Source of the DNA: Corynebacterium sp. MSK041
GTDB taxonomy: Bacteria; Actinomycetota; Actinomycetes; Mycobacteriales; Mycobacteriaceae
Direction of reading: 5' to 3'
Assembly: GCF_030232265.1 (NCBI RefSeq)
Contig: NZ_JASPJK010000002.1
Location: 186,001 to 250,000 of the forward strand
Length of the DNA: 64,000 bases
The position numbers were made by a program, and so were the translations under genes. Under the pieces are notes generated by a model. It did not search any database and was not told the DNA's origin. It saw nothing but the letters and a program-made list of their open reading frames with translations. The first letter of the stretch is position 1; every line of letters starts with the position of its first letter. Below are positions 32,718-43,509 of the stretch, one piece after another.

Positions 32718-32866
32718 GGATGTCCTTTCATCATGTCGTCCAGCGCGTGCATTTTCGCGCGGCGTAAACGTCCCCTGCCTTCTCGGCTGATGGTGCACAA
32801 CGCATAGCGCGACGGGCCAGTATCAAAGAAGGTGATGCACGTTAGATCGGACTCGCACAAACGCAT
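32714..32866 (-). CDS. Possible leader ORF upstream of rho (speculative)
   Basis: A 50-codon frame starting MRLCESDLTCITFF and ending in GHP; its stop TGA overlaps the rho start as GTGA. It contains many arginines and no recognisable domain. The frame is open further upstream to a GTG at 32995, but that lies close to the likely promoter. It could be a translationally coupled leader peptide or simply a chance open frame in a GC-rich leader. Confidence 0.25.
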   Translation of the reverse strand: MRLCESDLTCITFFDTGPSRYALCTISREGRGRLRRAKMHALDDMMKGHP

Positions 32867-33038
32867 CTCCGTGGATGAACACGGTACGGTTTTAAAGATT
32901 TGGTGGATGCGGCGCGGCGCAGACAAATGAGAATACGCCCCTGACCATGTGAAGATCCACCACGGTCGCGATCTATGTTGGTCATTGTAGACCACATTTC
33001 AACGGTGCGGTGGAATGCCCCGCGCAAAAGGGTCGCGC
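32718..33038 (-). other. Divergent region with long rho leader
   Basis: About 330 bp separate rho and fadD. On the minus strand TACAAT near 32983-32988 is the best -10 candidate for rho and would give a leader of about 270 nt. Long leaders allowing Rho to terminate its own mRNA are known in other bacteria; that this leader works so is inference. The fadD promoter lies at the other end. Confidence 0.4.
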
Positions 33039-33044
33039 TAGAGT
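33039..33044 (+). promoter_or_regulatory. -10 box of the acyl-CoA synthetase gene (leaderless)
   Basis: TAGAGT, 7 nt before the ATG at 33052. Confidence 0.5.
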
Positions 33045-33051
33045 TGTGGGC

Positions 33052-34863
33052 ATGCTCGCCACCATGCAGGAAGTGCCCTTTTCCGTCGGACGAATTTTAA
33101 GATACGGCTCCTCAGTGCACTCCACGACGAAGGTGACCACGTGGCGCACGGGCACCGCGGAGGAAACCACGTTCGGGGCTATCGGGTCCCGCGCCGCCGC
33201 GTTTGCTCACGCGCTCAATGACATTTTGGGGATTGACGGGGACCAGCGCGTGGGCACGTTCATGTACAACTGCGCGGAGCATTTGGAGGTGATGTTCTCC
33301 GTCGCCGCGAAAGGTTCGGTCTTCGTGCCTCTGAATATGCAGCTGCTGGAGGACCAGATCACCTACATCATCAACCACTCCGAGATGGAGGTTCTGGTTG
33401 CGGATCCACGCCTGACGCCAAAGCTCGCGCGTATTTTGCCGAAGTGCCCGAAGGTGCGGGTTGTCTGTTTCACTGGGACGAAACCCGTCGCGCCACTCGC
33501 GGAAGAGTTGCCGGATTCAATGTCCGTGCGCAGCTACGAGGCGCTTCTCGACGGGCAATCAACCCTCTACGATTGGCCCGAACTACCCGAAAACACCGCG
33601 GCAGCAATTTGCTATTCGACGGCTACGACGGGTGCCCCGAAGGGCGTGGCGTATTCCCACCGCTCTATCTGGCTGACCGCGATGAGCCTGCGGGCAACAG
33701 ACTCGCTTGCCATTACTCACGGCGAGTCTTTCCTGTGCTGCATCCCGATCTACCACGTGCTCAGCTGGGGTGTGCCCTTCACCGCATTTCTGGCGGGCAC
33801 CCCGCTGGTGCTGCCGGATTCGGATGTGTCTGCACCGACCTTGGCCAAGCTCATCGCTGGCACTCACCCGCGCGTGGCCCACGGTGTGCCCACCCTGTGG
33901 ATTCAGCTCATGGTCTACTACCTGCACAACCCGCCGGAGCGTATGTCGCTCACGGAACTTTACGTCGGTGGCTCCCCTGCCCCACCAGCCCTGATCAAGG
34001 TGTGGGAGGAACGCTACGGTGTGGACGTGGTCCACGTCTGGGGAATGACGGAAACCTCCACCGTGGGCACAGTGGCCCGCCCGCCTTCAGGTGCTGGCGG
34101 TGAGCGCCGCTGGGCCTACCGCGTGTCCCAGGGACGGTTCGCGCCCTGGCTGGATTACCGCGTGGTCAATGATGGCCAGATCGTCTCCGGTTCTGACCGT
34201 AGCGATGGTGAGATCCAAGTTCGCGGCAACATGGTTGCTGCTGCTTACTACCACCCCACCAACGCGGAGACCCAGGAGTACGCCTCGGTCTTCCGCGGCA
34301 AAGAAGTCACAGAAGACGACGAGTTCTTCACTGCCGACGGCTGGCTCCGCACCGGCGATGTTGGCACGGTGACCTCCGACGGGTTTATGACGTTGTATGA
34401 CCGCTCCCGCGATGTCATCCGTTCCGGCGGCGAGTGGATCTACTCCGCCCAGTTGGAAAACCTCATCATGGAAGCGGACGAGGTTGTTGAGTGCGCCGTC
34501 ATCGGCTACCCGGACAAGAAGTGGGGTGAGCGCCCCCTGGCAGTCACGGTTCTGCATTCCGATGTCACACCGTCAATCGACCTAGCGAAGAAGCTCCGCC
34601 AGGACCTCCAGCAGGAGCTGCCCACGTGGATGGCGCCGGAGTACTGGACGTTCGTCGCCTCCATCGACAAAACCTCCGTGGGCAAATTCGACAAAATCGA
34701 CCTGCGCGAACACCTAGCCAAGGACGAATTCGACATCATCGCTCTCCCCGGCCCCGGTACACGTCCAGACAATGAAACCGCGCCCGCAGCCGAAGCAGCG
34801 GACGCGGATGACACCGGCGAAGACACCATTCCGGTGCCCGACCCGGACCAGGACGACGACTAA
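33052..34863 (+). CDS. Fatty-acid--CoA ligase (FadD-like)
   Basis: ANL-family enzyme of 603 aa that activates a fatty acid as acyl-AMP and then acyl-CoA. The P-loop motif is YSTATTGAPKGVAYSHRS, the A5-like motif is HVWGMTETSTVG, the A7 motif is WLRTGDVG and the hinge is DRSRDVIRSGGEW; the catalytic lysine is in SVGKFDKIDLR. The C-terminal 35 residues are acidic and probably disordered. The start at 33052 is supported by the TANNNT box. As I recall it, C. glutamicum has nitrate reductase genes between rho and thrB; here this gene occupies that place. Confidence 0.9.
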   Translation: MLATMQEVPFSVGRILRYGSSVHSTTKVTTWRTGTAEETTFGAIGSRAAAFAHALNDILGIDGDQRVGTFMYNCAEHLEVMFSVAAKGSVFVPLNMQLLEDQITYIINHSEMEVLVADPRLTPKLARILPKCPKVRVVCFTGTKPVAPLAEELPDSMSVRSYEALLDGQSTLYDWPELPENTAAAICYSTATTGAPKGVAYSHRSIWLTAMSLRATDSLAITHGESFLCCIPIYHVLSWGVPFTAFLAGTPLVLPDSDVSAPTLAKLIAGTHPRVAHGVPTLWIQLMVYYLHNPPERMSLTELYVGGSPAPPALIKVWEERYGVDVVHVWGMTETSTVGTVARPPSGAGGERRWAYRVSQGRFAPWLDYRVVNDGQIVSGSDRSDGEIQVRGNMVAAAYYHPTNAETQEYASVFRGKEVTEDDEFFTADGWLRTGDVGTVTSDGFMTLYDRSRDVIRSGGEWIYSAQLENLIMEADEVVECAVIGYPDKKWGERPLAVTVLHSDVTPSIDLAKKLRQDLQQELPTWMAPEYWTFVASIDKTSVGKFDKIDLREHLAKDEFDIIALPGPGTRPDNETAPAAEAADADDTGEDTIPVPDPDQDDD

Positions 34864-34885
34864 GCCGACGTCGAAGGCCTAGCGT

Positions 34886-35815
34886 CTAAGAACGAAGCAG
34901 CTCCGCCGTCGCCGGCCCAGCGATGTCGAGCTCGAGCACACGGAGGCCATCCTCACGCGCGGATTCGAGGATCTTCGGGTCAATCGGCTCCGTGGACAGC
35001 ACCATCGCGGTGGGTCCAGCACCGGACAAGAATGCGGCATAGCCACGGTTGCGCAGGCGGTTGACCCACTCAGCCGTGACCGGTAGAACGTCCGCACGGT
35101 ACGGCTGGTGCAGGCGATCGCGGGTGCCCTCCCAGAGGAATTCTGGGTGGGTCTGAATTGCCACCGTCATCACGGCGGTGCGGGAGACGTTAAAGCGCGC
35201 GTCGGTATGCGTGACATGCGATGGTAGTACCTTGCGCACGGCGTTCGTCGACGCGTGGAAGTTAGGCACCAGCGCGGTGGCCTTGATGTCCGGGTGCACG
35301 GTCAAGGGCACAGCGCGGTAAACCGGCTGAGACACACCATCGACAGGGATGTCAGTCCAGGACACCACTGCCCCACCGACGACGCTGGCCGCAGCGTTAT
35401 CCGGGTGGCCCTCGAAGGCAGAACTGAGCTGAATCACGTCATCGGTGCTCAGTGGGCTGCCTGCCAGGGTGTTGGCAGCGATGACGCCGGCAACAGCGGC
35501 GGAGGCGGAAGAACCCAGGCCGCGGGACTGCGGGATGTTATTGGTGCATGTCACCTTCAGTCCCGGTGCATGAGCATCAGCGGCGTGCAAGCCGGAGCTG
35601 ATCGCCTTGACCACGAGGTGAGAGGCATCACGCGGCAGGTCATTGGCACCCTCGCCGAAAATCTCCACATCAAGGCCAGACGCCGTGACTTCCACTTCCA
35701 CCGTGTCGTAGATACCTACGGCAAGACCGAGGGTGTCAAAGCCGGGGCCCAAGTTGGCGGTACTGCCAGGCACGGTGACGCGGGCGCGCAGGCCCACTTC
35801 AAGGTCAATGCTCAC
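34886..35815 (-). CDS. thrB: Homoserine kinase
   Basis: GHMP kinase of 309 aa that phosphorylates L-homoserine for threonine synthesis. Seen: the N-terminal [18 protein letters not shown], the ATP-binding motif [15 protein letters not shown] and the C-terminal [13 protein letters not shown]. It follows hom by 45 nt on the same strand, the usual hom-thrB operon. The ATG has AAGGA upstream. Confidence 0.96.
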   Translation of the reverse strand: MSIDLEVGLRARVTVPGSTANLGPGFDTLGLAVGIYDTVEVEVTASGLDVEIFGEGANDLPRDASHLVVKAISSGLHAADAHAPGLKVTCTNNIPQSRGLGSSASAAVAGVIAANTLAGSPLSTDDVIQLSSAFEGHPDNAAASVVGGAVVSWTDIPVDGVSQPVYRAVPLTVHPDIKATALVPNFHASTNAVRKVLPSHVTHTDARFNVSRTAVMTVAIQTHPEFLWEGTRDRLHQPYRADVLPVTAEWVNRLRNRGYAAFLSGAGPTAMVLSTEPIDPKILESAREDGLRVLELDIAGPATAELLRS

Positions 35816-35860
35816 GAAAAGTCCTTCCGGTTAACGCGGCTGAGGAGTGCTCAGTGGGGC

Positions 35861-37213
35861 TTAAGAGTCGAGGCGGATCACAGAGTTGATCGCCTTGACC
35901 TCTTCAATCTCACGCAGCTCGTCAACGATGCCGGCGAGCTTGCGCTCTAGCGAGGAGTGGGTCACCACGATGAGTCGGGAATGCTCACCGGATTCTTCCT
36001 GGCGCACAGCGGAGATGGAAATATCCTGCGCGGCGAAGCGGCGGGAAATCTCAGCCAGCACGCCCGGGCGGTCAGCCACGGACATGTCAATGTGGTAGCG
36101 CGTCGGCACATCACCGAAATCAGCCACCGGGTAGTTCGCGTACGGGTTCTCAGCCGGAGCACGACCACCGTGGATCTTGTTGCGGGCTGCACCGACCAGG
36201 TCACCAAGCACAGCGGACGCGGTGGGAGCACCACCCGCGCCATTGCCGTAAAACATGAGACGGCCAGCGGCTTCCGCTTCCACGAAGACAGCGTTGTAAG
36301 ACTTATCGACGCTCGCCAGCGGGTGCTCATTCGGCACCAACGTCGGGTGCACGCGAGCGGAGACGGAGGTGACCCCCGCGTCGTCGATAAGCCTCTCACA
36401 AATAGCGAGCAGCTTGATGGTGAAGCCAGCGGCCTTTGCTGCTTCGATGTCTTCGGCGGTGATGTTGGTGATGCCCTCAGCGTGAACATCGTCGTAGGTC
36501 ACGCGGGTGTGGAAGCCCATAGAAGCGAGGATCGCAGCCTTGGATGCAGCATCGTGGCCCTCCACATCCGCGGTCGGGTCAGCTTCCGCGTAACCCAGGC
36601 GGGTCGCCTCAGCCAGCGCCTCGTCGTAGCCCATGCCGGTGGAAGCCATGGCGTCAAGGATGAAGTTGGTCGTGCCGTTCACAATGCCGGAGATTCGCTG
36701 CACCTGGTCACCAGCCAGGGAGCGACGCAGCATGCCCACGACGGGAATGGCTGCCGCAACGGCTGCCTCGTAGTAGAGGTCCACGCCGGCCTCATTCGCA
36801 GCATCCGACAGCTCATCCGCATGCGCAGCGATGAGGGCCTTGTTCGCGGTGACCACAGACTTGCCGGCCTTCAGTGCGGTGAGCACCAGCTCACGCGGGT
36901 AATCGATGCCACCGATGACCTCAACCACAACGTCAACATCGTCGCGGTCAATGAGTTCGCGGGCATTGTCCGTGACCGTGATATCCGGGAAGTTATCCAG
37001 CACCGGGCGCTTCTTGTTCAAGTCAGACACGGCCACGCCACGGACAGCAATCGGACCACCGATGCGGTTTTCCAGGTTGGCAGAGAAATCATTAATCAGA
37101 CGCAAGACCTCTGTACCCACGGTGCCCATACCAAGCAGAGCAACTCCAACTGGTTGCCCAATGCCTTTGCCTGGGTAGTTTCCGTTCCTGCCTTCGGCGC
37201 TTAGCGCAGTCAT
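35861..37213 (-). CDS. hom: Homoserine dehydrogenase
   Basis: Reduces aspartate semialdehyde to homoserine, 450 aa. The NAD(P)-binding motif is VALLGMGTVGTEVLR; the catalytic region includes VNGTTNFILDAM and YAEADPTADVEGHDAASKA; a C-terminal ACT domain (DMSVADRPGVLAEISRRFAA) mediates threonine feedback inhibition. The ATG at 37213 is set by CAGGAGAACC; an in-frame start at 37255 is less likely. Confidence 0.96.
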   Translation of the reverse strand: MTALSAEGRNGNYPGKGIGQPVGVALLGMGTVGTEVLRLINDFSANLENRIGGPIAVRGVAVSDLNKKRPVLDNFPDITVTDNARELIDRDDVDVVVEVIGGIDYPRELVLTALKAGKSVVTANKALIAAHADELSDAANEAGVDLYYEAAVAAAIPVVGMLRRSLAGDQVQRISGIVNGTTNFILDAMASTGMGYDEALAEATRLGYAEADPTADVEGHDAASKAAILASMGFHTRVTYDDVHAEGITNITAEDIEAAKAAGFTIKLLAICERLIDDAGVTSVSARVHPTLVPNEHPLASVDKSYNAVFVEAEAAGRLMFYGNGAGGAPTASAVLGDLVGAARNKIHGGRAPAENPYANYPVADFGDVPTRYHIDMSVADRPGVLAEISRRFAAQDISISAVRQEESGEHSRLIVVTHSSLERKLAGIVDELREIEEVKAINSVIRLDS

Positions 37214-37267
37214 GGTTCTCCTGTGTCGTTGAAACGATGGACTGGTGGACAGCAATGCCCTAAGAGT

Positions 37268-38668
37268 TTACAAAGACTCCCTAGCGAGTATGTCTTCTAC
37301 TGTCTCTCGGCGCACCATGGGTGTCACGGTGCCTTCCTTCACACTGACTACGGCAGGGCGACCGAAGCAGTTGTAGTTGGAAGCCATGGAGTAGCAGTAC
37401 GCTCCGGTCGCGGCGAGAGCGATCAGATCCCCCGGCGCAATATCGTCTGGCCAGAGGGCGTTATTGATCAGGATGTCGCCGGATTCGCAGTGGGAACCAA
37501 CAAGGCGCGTCGCGTGAGGCACACCCTCAGTGAGACGATTGACCACTCGCGCGTCATACTCCGCACCGTACAAAGCGGTGCGAATATTATCGCTCATCCC
37601 ACCGTCCACAGCGATGTATCGACGCGTTGCATCATCGGTCACATGGACGTCCTTGACGGTGCCCACGGAGTACACCGTGACGGCTGCCGGGCCCGCAATC
37701 GCGCGGCCGGGTTCCACGATGACGGTCGGCGGAGTGATGCCCAACTCCCCTGCCGCATCCTCAACGGCGCGCAGCAAATCCTTTGCTACAGCCTGCACGT
37801 CAAGCGGCTGCTCATCCACGGTGTAGGCAATGCCGTAGCCACCGCCGAGGTCGAGGTAATCTAGCTGCAAACCCAGCTCACGGTAGATCTTGGCGTACAG
37901 CCCCAGCACGCGAGATGCGGCCAGCTTGAAGCCCTCTGCGTCGAAGACCTGGGAGCCCACGTGGCAGTGCAGGCCAGTGAGCTTAAGGTTCGCAGCATTG
38001 TGGGCTGTCTGCACGGCACGGAAAGCCGAGCCGGACACCAGCGACAAGCCGAATTTCTGGTCCTCGTGGCTGGTGGCAATGAACTCGTGCGTGTGCGCTT
38101 CCACGCCGGGCTTCACGCGGATGAACACGTCCTGGGCAACGCCCTCCTCACCGGCGATACGGTCCAGGGTGTCCAGTTCCTGGTGGGAATCCACCCCCAC
38201 GTGCCCCACACCACGGGTGACGCAGGTACGCAGGAAGGATTCGGACTTATTGTTGCCGTGTACGGTGATGCGCTCCGCGGGAAAATCCGCAGCCAGCGCG
38301 ATGAGCAGCTCATTCTCACTAGCCACGTCGAGGGAGAGACCTTCCTCTTCCACCCAGCGGGCAATGCGCGTGGTCAAAAACGCTTTAGAGGCATAGTGGA
38401 CGTTCTTCGGCTCGAGGTACGCCTGCGCCATGTCGCGGCAGCGGGAACGGAAGTCCTCCTCATCCACGACCATGACAGGAGTGCCGTATTCCGCGACGAT
38501 GTCTGAAAGCTTGACACCCGCGATGGACACCGAACCGTCCTCCGCACGCTTGGCATTGCGTGGCCAGACGTGGGCAGGCAGGTCATTGAAGCAGCCAGCC
38601 TCTTGGTGGCGCATGCGCAGTAGGTCATCGCGGGACAGGTTCGCGGTGTTCAAAACGGGATCGAGCAT
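37268..38668 (-). CDS. lysA: Diaminopimelate decarboxylase
   Basis: PLP enzyme of 466 aa catalysing the last step of lysine synthesis. The PLP lysine is in [17 protein letters not shown]; other alanine-racemase-fold motifs are [32 protein letters not shown] and [23 protein letters not shown] precedes the ATG, and the start is 3 nt after the argS stop. This is the argS-lysA operon known from C. glutamicum, where arginine and lysine affect its expression. Confidence 0.96.
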   Translation of the reverse strand: MLDPVLNTANLSRDDLLRMRHQEAGCFNDLPAHVWPRNAKRAEDGSVSIAGVKLSDIVAEYGTPVMVVDEEDFRSRCRDMAQAYLEPKNVHYASKAFLTTRIARWVEEEGLSLDVASENELLIALAADFPAERITVHGNNKSESFLRTCVTRGVGHVGVDSHQELDTLDRIAGEEGVAQDVFIRVKPGVEAHTHEFIATSHEDQKFGLSLVSGSAFRAVQTAHNAANLKLTGLHCHVGSQVFDAEGFKLAASRVLGLYAKIYRELGLQLDYLDLGGGYGIAYTVDEQPLDVQAVAKDLLRAVEDAAGELGITPPTVIVEPGRAIAGPAAVTVYSVGTVKDVHVTDDATRRYIAVDGGMSDNIRTALYGAEYDARVVNRLTEGVPHATRLVGSHCESGDILINNALWPDDIAPGDLIALAATGAYCYSMASNYNCFGRPAVVSVKEGTVTPMVRRETVEDILARESL

Positions 38669-38671
38669 GGC

Positions 38672-40339
38672 TTACATCCTTTCGGGCGCAGTGATGCCAA
38701 GCAACCCCAGGGCGTTGGCCAGAACCTGGCGGGACGCAGCTGCCAGGGCCAGGCGTGCAGAGTGGATCGGTTCCGGGTTCTCCCCCGCCTTGGGCAAGAT
38801 CTGGCAGGCGTCGTAGAACTTGTGGAAGACGCTGGCCAGCTCCTCAGCGTAGCGCGCGATGCGGTGCGGCTCACGCAGCTCGGCGGCGGCCTTGACCACA
38901 GCCGGGAACTCGCCCAGCGTGCGGATGAGGTCGCCTTCCTTCTCATGCGTCAACAGAGACAGGTCCGCGCCTTCCGCGGACACGTTGGCCTCCGCAGCCT
39001 TGCGCCCAATGGACGCCAAGCGGGTGTGGCCGTACTGCACGTAGTACACCGGGTTGTCGTTGGACTGCTTCTCCCACAGATCCAGATCAATGTCCAGCGT
39101 CGAGTCCACCGAGGAGCGCACCAGCGAGTAGCGCGCCGCGTCGCGGCCGATGAGGTCCACTAGGTCGTCGAGAGTAATCACCGTGCCAGCGCGCTTGGAC
39201 ATCTTCATCGGCTTGCCGTCGCGCACGAGGTTGACCATCTGCCCGATGAGTACTTCCACGGCCTGCGGGTCGTAGCCGAGCGCCTGCGCCGCTGCGCGCA
39301 GACGCGCAATGTATCCGTGGTGGTCCGCACCCAGCATGTAAATCGCCAGCGTGTGTCCGCGATCAAACTTATCGGCCACGTAGGCAATGTCACCTGCGAT
39401 ATATGCGGCGTCACCATCAGACTTGATCACCACACGGTCCTTGTCATCCCCAAAGTCCGTGGAGCGCAGCCACCAGGCACCGTCAGATTCGTAGAGGTTG
39501 CCGTTGTCCTTCAAGGTTTGGATCGCGCGTTCAACGGCACCAGACTCAAACAGGGAGTTCTCGTGGAAGAACACATCAAAGTCCGTGCCAAACTCATGCA
39601 GCGAGGACTTGATCTGCTCAAACATCTTCTCCACGCCCTCAGCGCGGAAAGTTTCCTGCACGGTCTCAGCGTCGCCTTCCAGGGCATCAGGATGCTTAGC
39701 GACGATCTCCTGTGCAATCTCCTGAATATATTCCCCGCCGTAGCCGTCCTCCGGCGTCGGCTCACCCTTGGCTGCCGCCACCAGCGAACGCGCAAAACGG
39801 TCGATCTGGCCACCGTGATCGTTGAAGTAGTACTCGCGGGTCACCTCTGCACCGGAGAATTCCAGCACGCGGCCCAGCGAATCACCCACGGCTGCCCAAC
39901 GGGTACCCCCCAGGTGGATGGGCCCCGTCGGGTTCGCGGAGACGAATTCCAAGTTGATCTTCTCTCCGCTGTAGAGGTCCGAGGCACCAAAGCGCTCCCC
40001 CTGCTCCAGGATGTTGGCCACGATGCCGCCGGTGGCCGCAGCGCCCAGGCGAAGGTTGATAAAGCCCGGGCCGGCGATCTCGGCGGAGTCGATGGCGGGG
40101 TTGGCCACGAGCCCGCTAACAAGCAATTGCGCGAGCTCACGCGGATTCATACCTGCCTTCTTGGCCACCTGCAAAGCGACGTTGGTGGCGTAATCCCCGT
40201 GCTCCGGATTACGTGGGCGCTCCACGGTGACGGTGGCAGGAACGATCGATTCTGGGGTGGCACCGTCCGGCAAGTCACGCCCTGCGAGCGCTTCCAGGGT
40301 GACGGTACGAACGGTAGTGGCAAGGTCAGCTGGGGTCAT
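38672..40339 (-). CDS. argS: Arginyl-tRNA synthetase
   Basis: Class I aminoacyl-tRNA synthetase of 555 aa. The HIGH-type motif is [15 protein letters not shown] and the KMSKS-type motif is [17 protein letters not shown]; the N-terminal additional domain and the C-terminal anticodon-binding helical domain (ending [11 protein letters not shown]) are present. The ATG at 40339 follows TAAACT by 8 nt, so the operon mRNA is probably leaderless; the upstream extension to 40378 is rejected. Confidence 0.96.
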   Translation of the reverse strand: MTPADLATTVRTVTLEALAGRDLPDGATPESIVPATVTVERPRNPEHGDYATNVALQVAKKAGMNPRELAQLLVSGLVANPAIDSAEIAGPGFINLRLGAAATGGIVANILEQGERFGASDLYSGEKINLEFVSANPTGPIHLGGTRWAAVGDSLGRVLEFSGAEVTREYYFNDHGGQIDRFARSLVAAAKGEPTPEDGYGGEYIQEIAQEIVAKHPDALEGDAETVQETFRAEGVEKMFEQIKSSLHEFGTDFDVFFHENSLFESGAVERAIQTLKDNGNLYESDGAWWLRSTDFGDDKDRVVIKSDGDAAYIAGDIAYVADKFDRGHTLAIYMLGADHHGYIARLRAAAQALGYDPQAVEVLIGQMVNLVRDGKPMKMSKRAGTVITLDDLVDLIGRDAARYSLVRSSVDSTLDIDLDLWEKQSNDNPVYYVQYGHTRLASIGRKAAEANVSAEGADLSLLTHEKEGDLIRTLGEFPAVVKAAAELREPHRIARYAEELASVFHKFYDACQILPKAGENPEPIHSARLALAAASRQVLANALGLLGITAPERM

Positions 40340-40347
40340 GGAGGCCA

Positions 40348-40353
40348 AGTTTA
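40348..40353 (-). promoter_or_regulatory. -10 box of the argS-lysA operon (leaderless)
   Basis: TAAACT on the minus strand, 8 nt before the argS ATG. TTGGTA about 19 nt further upstream is a possible -35 box. Confidence 0.55.
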
Positions 40354-40499
40354 GAGGAGCTTCCCGGCGCGATACCAAGCGGGGCCGTCGGCTTTACGCG
40401 CATCCGCGCGCGATGAGGAGTAGCGTCGCGGTTATGGGGCGGATACCTGATTGCCGCCTTGATCCGGCTGGCCGAGATTGACCCAGAAAGGAGCCAGCA

Positions 40500-41285
40500 G
40501 TGCGTGTAGCGCTATTTAGTACGTGTATTGGTGATGCACTGTTTCCTGATGCACACAAGGCGGCAGCATTGGTGTTGTCGCGTCTTGGGTGTGAGGTGGT
40601 GTTTCCGCCCGAACAGACTTGCTGTGGGCAGATGCATATCAACACCGGTTACCAGCGAGAGACAGTGCCAATAATTAAGAACTACGTGGATGCTTTCGCG
40701 GATGACTCTATTGATTACGTGGTCACCCCGTCTGGCTCCTGTACGGGCGCGGTGCGTGAGCAGCACACGCGTATCGCAGAACGCTACGGCACTCCGGCGC
40801 TCGTTGATGGGACGAAGAAAACCACGAAGAAGACACTTGATCTTTCAGAGTTCATCGTCGATGTCATGGGCACTACCGACGTGGGGGCATTCTTCCCCCA
40901 CCGTGTGACGTATCACTCCACGTGCCACTCCCGCCGCTTTATCAAGGTCGGCGACCGCCCCACGGATCTGCTCAAGGCCGTGGATGGTTTGGAGCTCGTC
41001 GAGCTGGAGAACGTCGAGGAGTGCTGTGGTTTTGGTGGCACTTTCGCATTGAAGAATTCCGATGTCTCGGCCGCAATGGTCTCCGATAAAGTGCGCCATA
41101 TCAAAGACACACAGGCGGAGTACGTCACCGCGGGTGATTCCTCTTGCCTGATGAACATCGGTGGCGCCATGTCCCGCCAGCACACCGGTATCCGCGCCAT
41201 CCACATCGCGGAGATCCTCGCTTCTACCCGCGAGCACCCGTGGACACCGGAATCCGCTGCGTACACGAAGGAGAAGATGCTGTGA
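40500..41285 (+). CDS. lutA: Lactate utilisation Fe-S protein LutA
   Basis: Subunit of 261 aa of the LutABC iron-sulfur L-lactate oxidation complex. It has two CCG domains: EQTCCGQMHINTGY in the N-terminal half and EECCGFGGTFALKN in the C-terminal half, with a further cysteine pair region in YHSTCHSRRF. The GTG start at 40500 follows AGAAAGGAG. Its stop overlaps the lutB start (GTGA). Expression is likely controlled by lactate or carbon source; no LldR-type site was recognised. Confidence 0.92.
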   Translation: MRVALFSTCIGDALFPDAHKAAALVLSRLGCEVVFPPEQTCCGQMHINTGYQRETVPIIKNYVDAFADDSIDYVVTPSGSCTGAVREQHTRIAERYGTPALVDGTKKTTKKTLDLSEFIVDVMGTTDVGAFFPHRVTYHSTCHSRRFIKVGDRPTDLLKAVDGLELVELENVEECCGFGGTFALKNSDVSAAMVSDKVRHIKDTQAEYVTAGDSSCLMNIGGAMSRQHTGIRAIHIAEILASTREHPWTPESAAYTKEKML

Positions 41286-42814
41286 AGGTCGGATTAGGCA
41301 CCCCCACGATGCCACCGCACGCACCGCGTGATCTGGGGCATTTTCGCGAGCATGACAAATTTCCCAAGAATGCCAAGACGGAGCTGAACAACTCCACTCA
41401 GCGCCACAATCTCAACTACGCCACCACCCAGATTCGTCTCAAGCGCCAGGGTGTTGTGAACGAACTCGACGACTGGCAAGCATTGCGCGAGGCTGGTTCC
41501 ACCATCAAGCGCGATACCCTCGCTCGCCTGCCGGAGCTGCTGGAGCAGTTCGAGGAGAACGTGACCAAGCGTGGTGGCCATGTCCACTGGGCACGCGATG
41601 CCAAAGAGGCATCCCAGATTGTCACGGACCTCATCAAGAAGACGGGTGAAACCGATGTTGTGAAGATCAAGTCCATGGCCACCCAGGAGATCGCGCTTAA
41701 TGACGTCCTGGAGGCCAACGGCATCCACGCCCGCGAAACCGACCTGGCTGAGCTCATCGTGCAGCTGGGTGACGATTTCCCGTCTCACATCGTCGTCCCC
41801 GCCATCCACCGCAACCGGGCGGAGATCCGCGATATCTTCACCGCGAACATGCCCGGCGCACCCGCGGACCTCACCTCCGAACCCGCCGCGCTGGCGGAGG
41901 CCTCCCGCTCCTTCCTGCGTGAGCAGTTCATGAAGGCCAAGGTGGCTATCTCCGGCTGCAACTTCGGTATCGCAGAGACTGGTTCCGTCTCCATCGTGGA
42001 GTCCGAAGGCAACGGCCGCATGTGCCTAACGCTGCCGGAGACCCTCATCACCGTCATGGGTATTGAGAAGATCCTGCCTAAGTACGAGGATCTCGGGGTG
42101 TTTATGCAGCTTCTCCCGCGGTCGTCGACAGGCGAACGCATGAACCCCTACACCTCCATCTGGTCCGGTGTGACGGAGAATGATGGCCCGCAGGACTTCC
42201 ACATCGTGCTGGTGGACAACGGCCGTACCGCTGCCCTGTCCAATGAGATTGGCCGCGAGGCACTCAAGTGCATCCGCTGTTCTGCCTGCCTGAACGTCTG
42301 CCCGGTCTACGAGCGCGCCGGCGGCCACGCTTATGGTTCGGTCTACCCCGGCCCGATCGGTGCGATCCTCACCCCGCAGCTCGCCGGCATGGACTCCGCT
42401 GATGACGTCACCGCGTCCCTCCCCTACGCCTCCTCACTGTGTGGCCGGTGCGATGAAGTCTGCCCCGTCAAGATTCCTATTACAGACGTCCTGTTAGAGA
42501 TGCGCCACCAGAAGGTGGAAAACCACCGCCCGCCGATCGAGGGCGCCATGTTTGCCACCATTGCCCAGGTGTGGGGCCACAGCGCGCTGTGGGACAAGGC
42601 TGTGCGCATGGTCGCCGTTGGCCGTGTACTCGGTGGATTCAACGGTGTCATCGACAAGATGCCACCACCAGTCTCCGCCTGGACGAATTACCGCGACGTT
42701 GCCGTGCCACCCAAGAAGTCCTTCCGTCAATGGTTCGCATCGGACGAAGCGCAGCAATTGCTTGCCGACGCCCGCGCTGAAGGCATCCCCGCCCACCAGG
42801 AGGAGGAACACTAA
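41282..42814 (+). CDS. lutB: Lactate utilisation Fe-S protein LutB
   Basis: Subunit of 510 aa with an N-terminal LUD domain ([17 protein letters not shown] segment [19 protein letters not shown]) and two 4Fe-4S motifs, [12 protein letters not shown] and CGRCDEVCP, in the C-terminal half. It passes electrons within the LutABC complex. The GTG at 41282 overlaps the lutA stop; the longer frame upstream lies inside lutA. Its stop overlaps the lutC start (TAATG). Confidence 0.94.
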   Translation: MKVGLGTPTMPPHAPRDLGHFREHDKFPKNAKTELNNSTQRHNLNYATTQIRLKRQGVVNELDDWQALREAGSTIKRDTLARLPELLEQFEENVTKRGGHVHWARDAKEASQIVTDLIKKTGETDVVKIKSMATQEIALNDVLEANGIHARETDLAELIVQLGDDFPSHIVVPAIHRNRAEIRDIFTANMPGAPADLTSEPAALAEASRSFLREQFMKAKVAISGCNFGIAETGSVSIVESEGNGRMCLTLPETLITVMGIEKILPKYEDLGVFMQLLPRSSTGERMNPYTSIWSGVTENDGPQDFHIVLVDNGRTAALSNEIGREALKCIRCSACLNVCPVYERAGGHAYGSVYPGPIGAILTPQLAGMDSADDVTASLPYASSLCGRCDEVCPVKIPITDVLLEMRHQKVENHRPPIEGAMFATIAQVWGHSALWDKAVRMVAVGRVLGGFNGVIDKMPPPVSAWTNYRDVAVPPKKSFRQWFASDEAQQLLADARAEGIPAHQEEEH

Positions 42815-43452
42815 TGGCTACCGCTAAAGAGGAAATCCTCACCCGCATCCGCAACGCCCACCAGCTGGCTCACTCCCCCGCCAGCGTTGAGCCTGTCCGG
42901 GAATACCGCACCGAGACACCACTTAACCGTGATGAACTGCGGGACATGCTCGTGGACCGCCTCGTGGACTACAAAGCCACGGTCAAAAAAGTCAGCTCCG
43001 CCGAGCTCCCAGAGGCGATCGCTTCTGTTCTCCAGGAGCACAACGCTAAAGAGGTCCGCTACGCCCAAGGCTTGGACAGTGACCTTTTCGCTTCCTTCAG
43101 TGGCAACGCCCAACCCGACGACGTCACCGTCGATCCGCGAACGCTCAATGATGTCGACGCCGTGGTCACCAGCTCCGTCGTCTCCTCTGCCCAAACCGGC
43201 ACCATCTGCCTCCAATCCGAGGCCGGTGCCGGCAAGTGCGGCCGCCGTGCCCTGAGCCTGGTCCCCGACCGCCACCTGTGCATCGTGCACATGGATTCCG
43301 TGGTCTACGGCGTGCCAGAGATGTTTGCCAAACTGGACCCGGAACTGCCCACCACGCTCATCTCCGGGCCATCGGCCACCTCCGACATCGAGCTCGTCCG
43401 CGTCGAGGGTGTGCATGGTCCGCGTGATCTGATCGTGTTCGTGGTGGACTAA
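42814..43452 (+). CDS. lutC: Lactate utilisation protein LutC
   Basis: LUD-domain subunit of 212 aa, third gene of the lut operon. Seen: [19 protein letters not shown], and a conserved core [20 protein letters not shown] followed by [20 protein letters not shown] and [31 protein letters not shown] precedes the ATG, which overlaps the lutB stop. The long non-coding stretch that follows ends the operon. Confidence 0.92.
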   Translation: MATAKEEILTRIRNAHQLAHSPASVEPVREYRTETPLNRDELRDMLVDRLVDYKATVKKVSSAELPEAIASVLQEHNAKEVRYAQGLDSDLFASFSGNAQPDDVTVDPRTLNDVDAVVTSSVVSSAQTGTICLQSEAGAGKCGRRALSLVPDRHLCIVHMDSVVYGVPEMFAKLDPELPTTLISGPSATSDIELVRVEGVHGPRDLIVFVVD

Positions 43453-43509
43453 ACGCTGTGGACTGACGCGGCAAAGCCTCCGGCCCTTAAGCCCCCGCAC
43501 GCTCGCCCC

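Noticed and set aside
40354..40499. LldR-type operator upstream of lutA
   Set aside because: No convincing TNGTNNNACNA-type site was seen in the argS-lutA spacer, so no operator is annotated.
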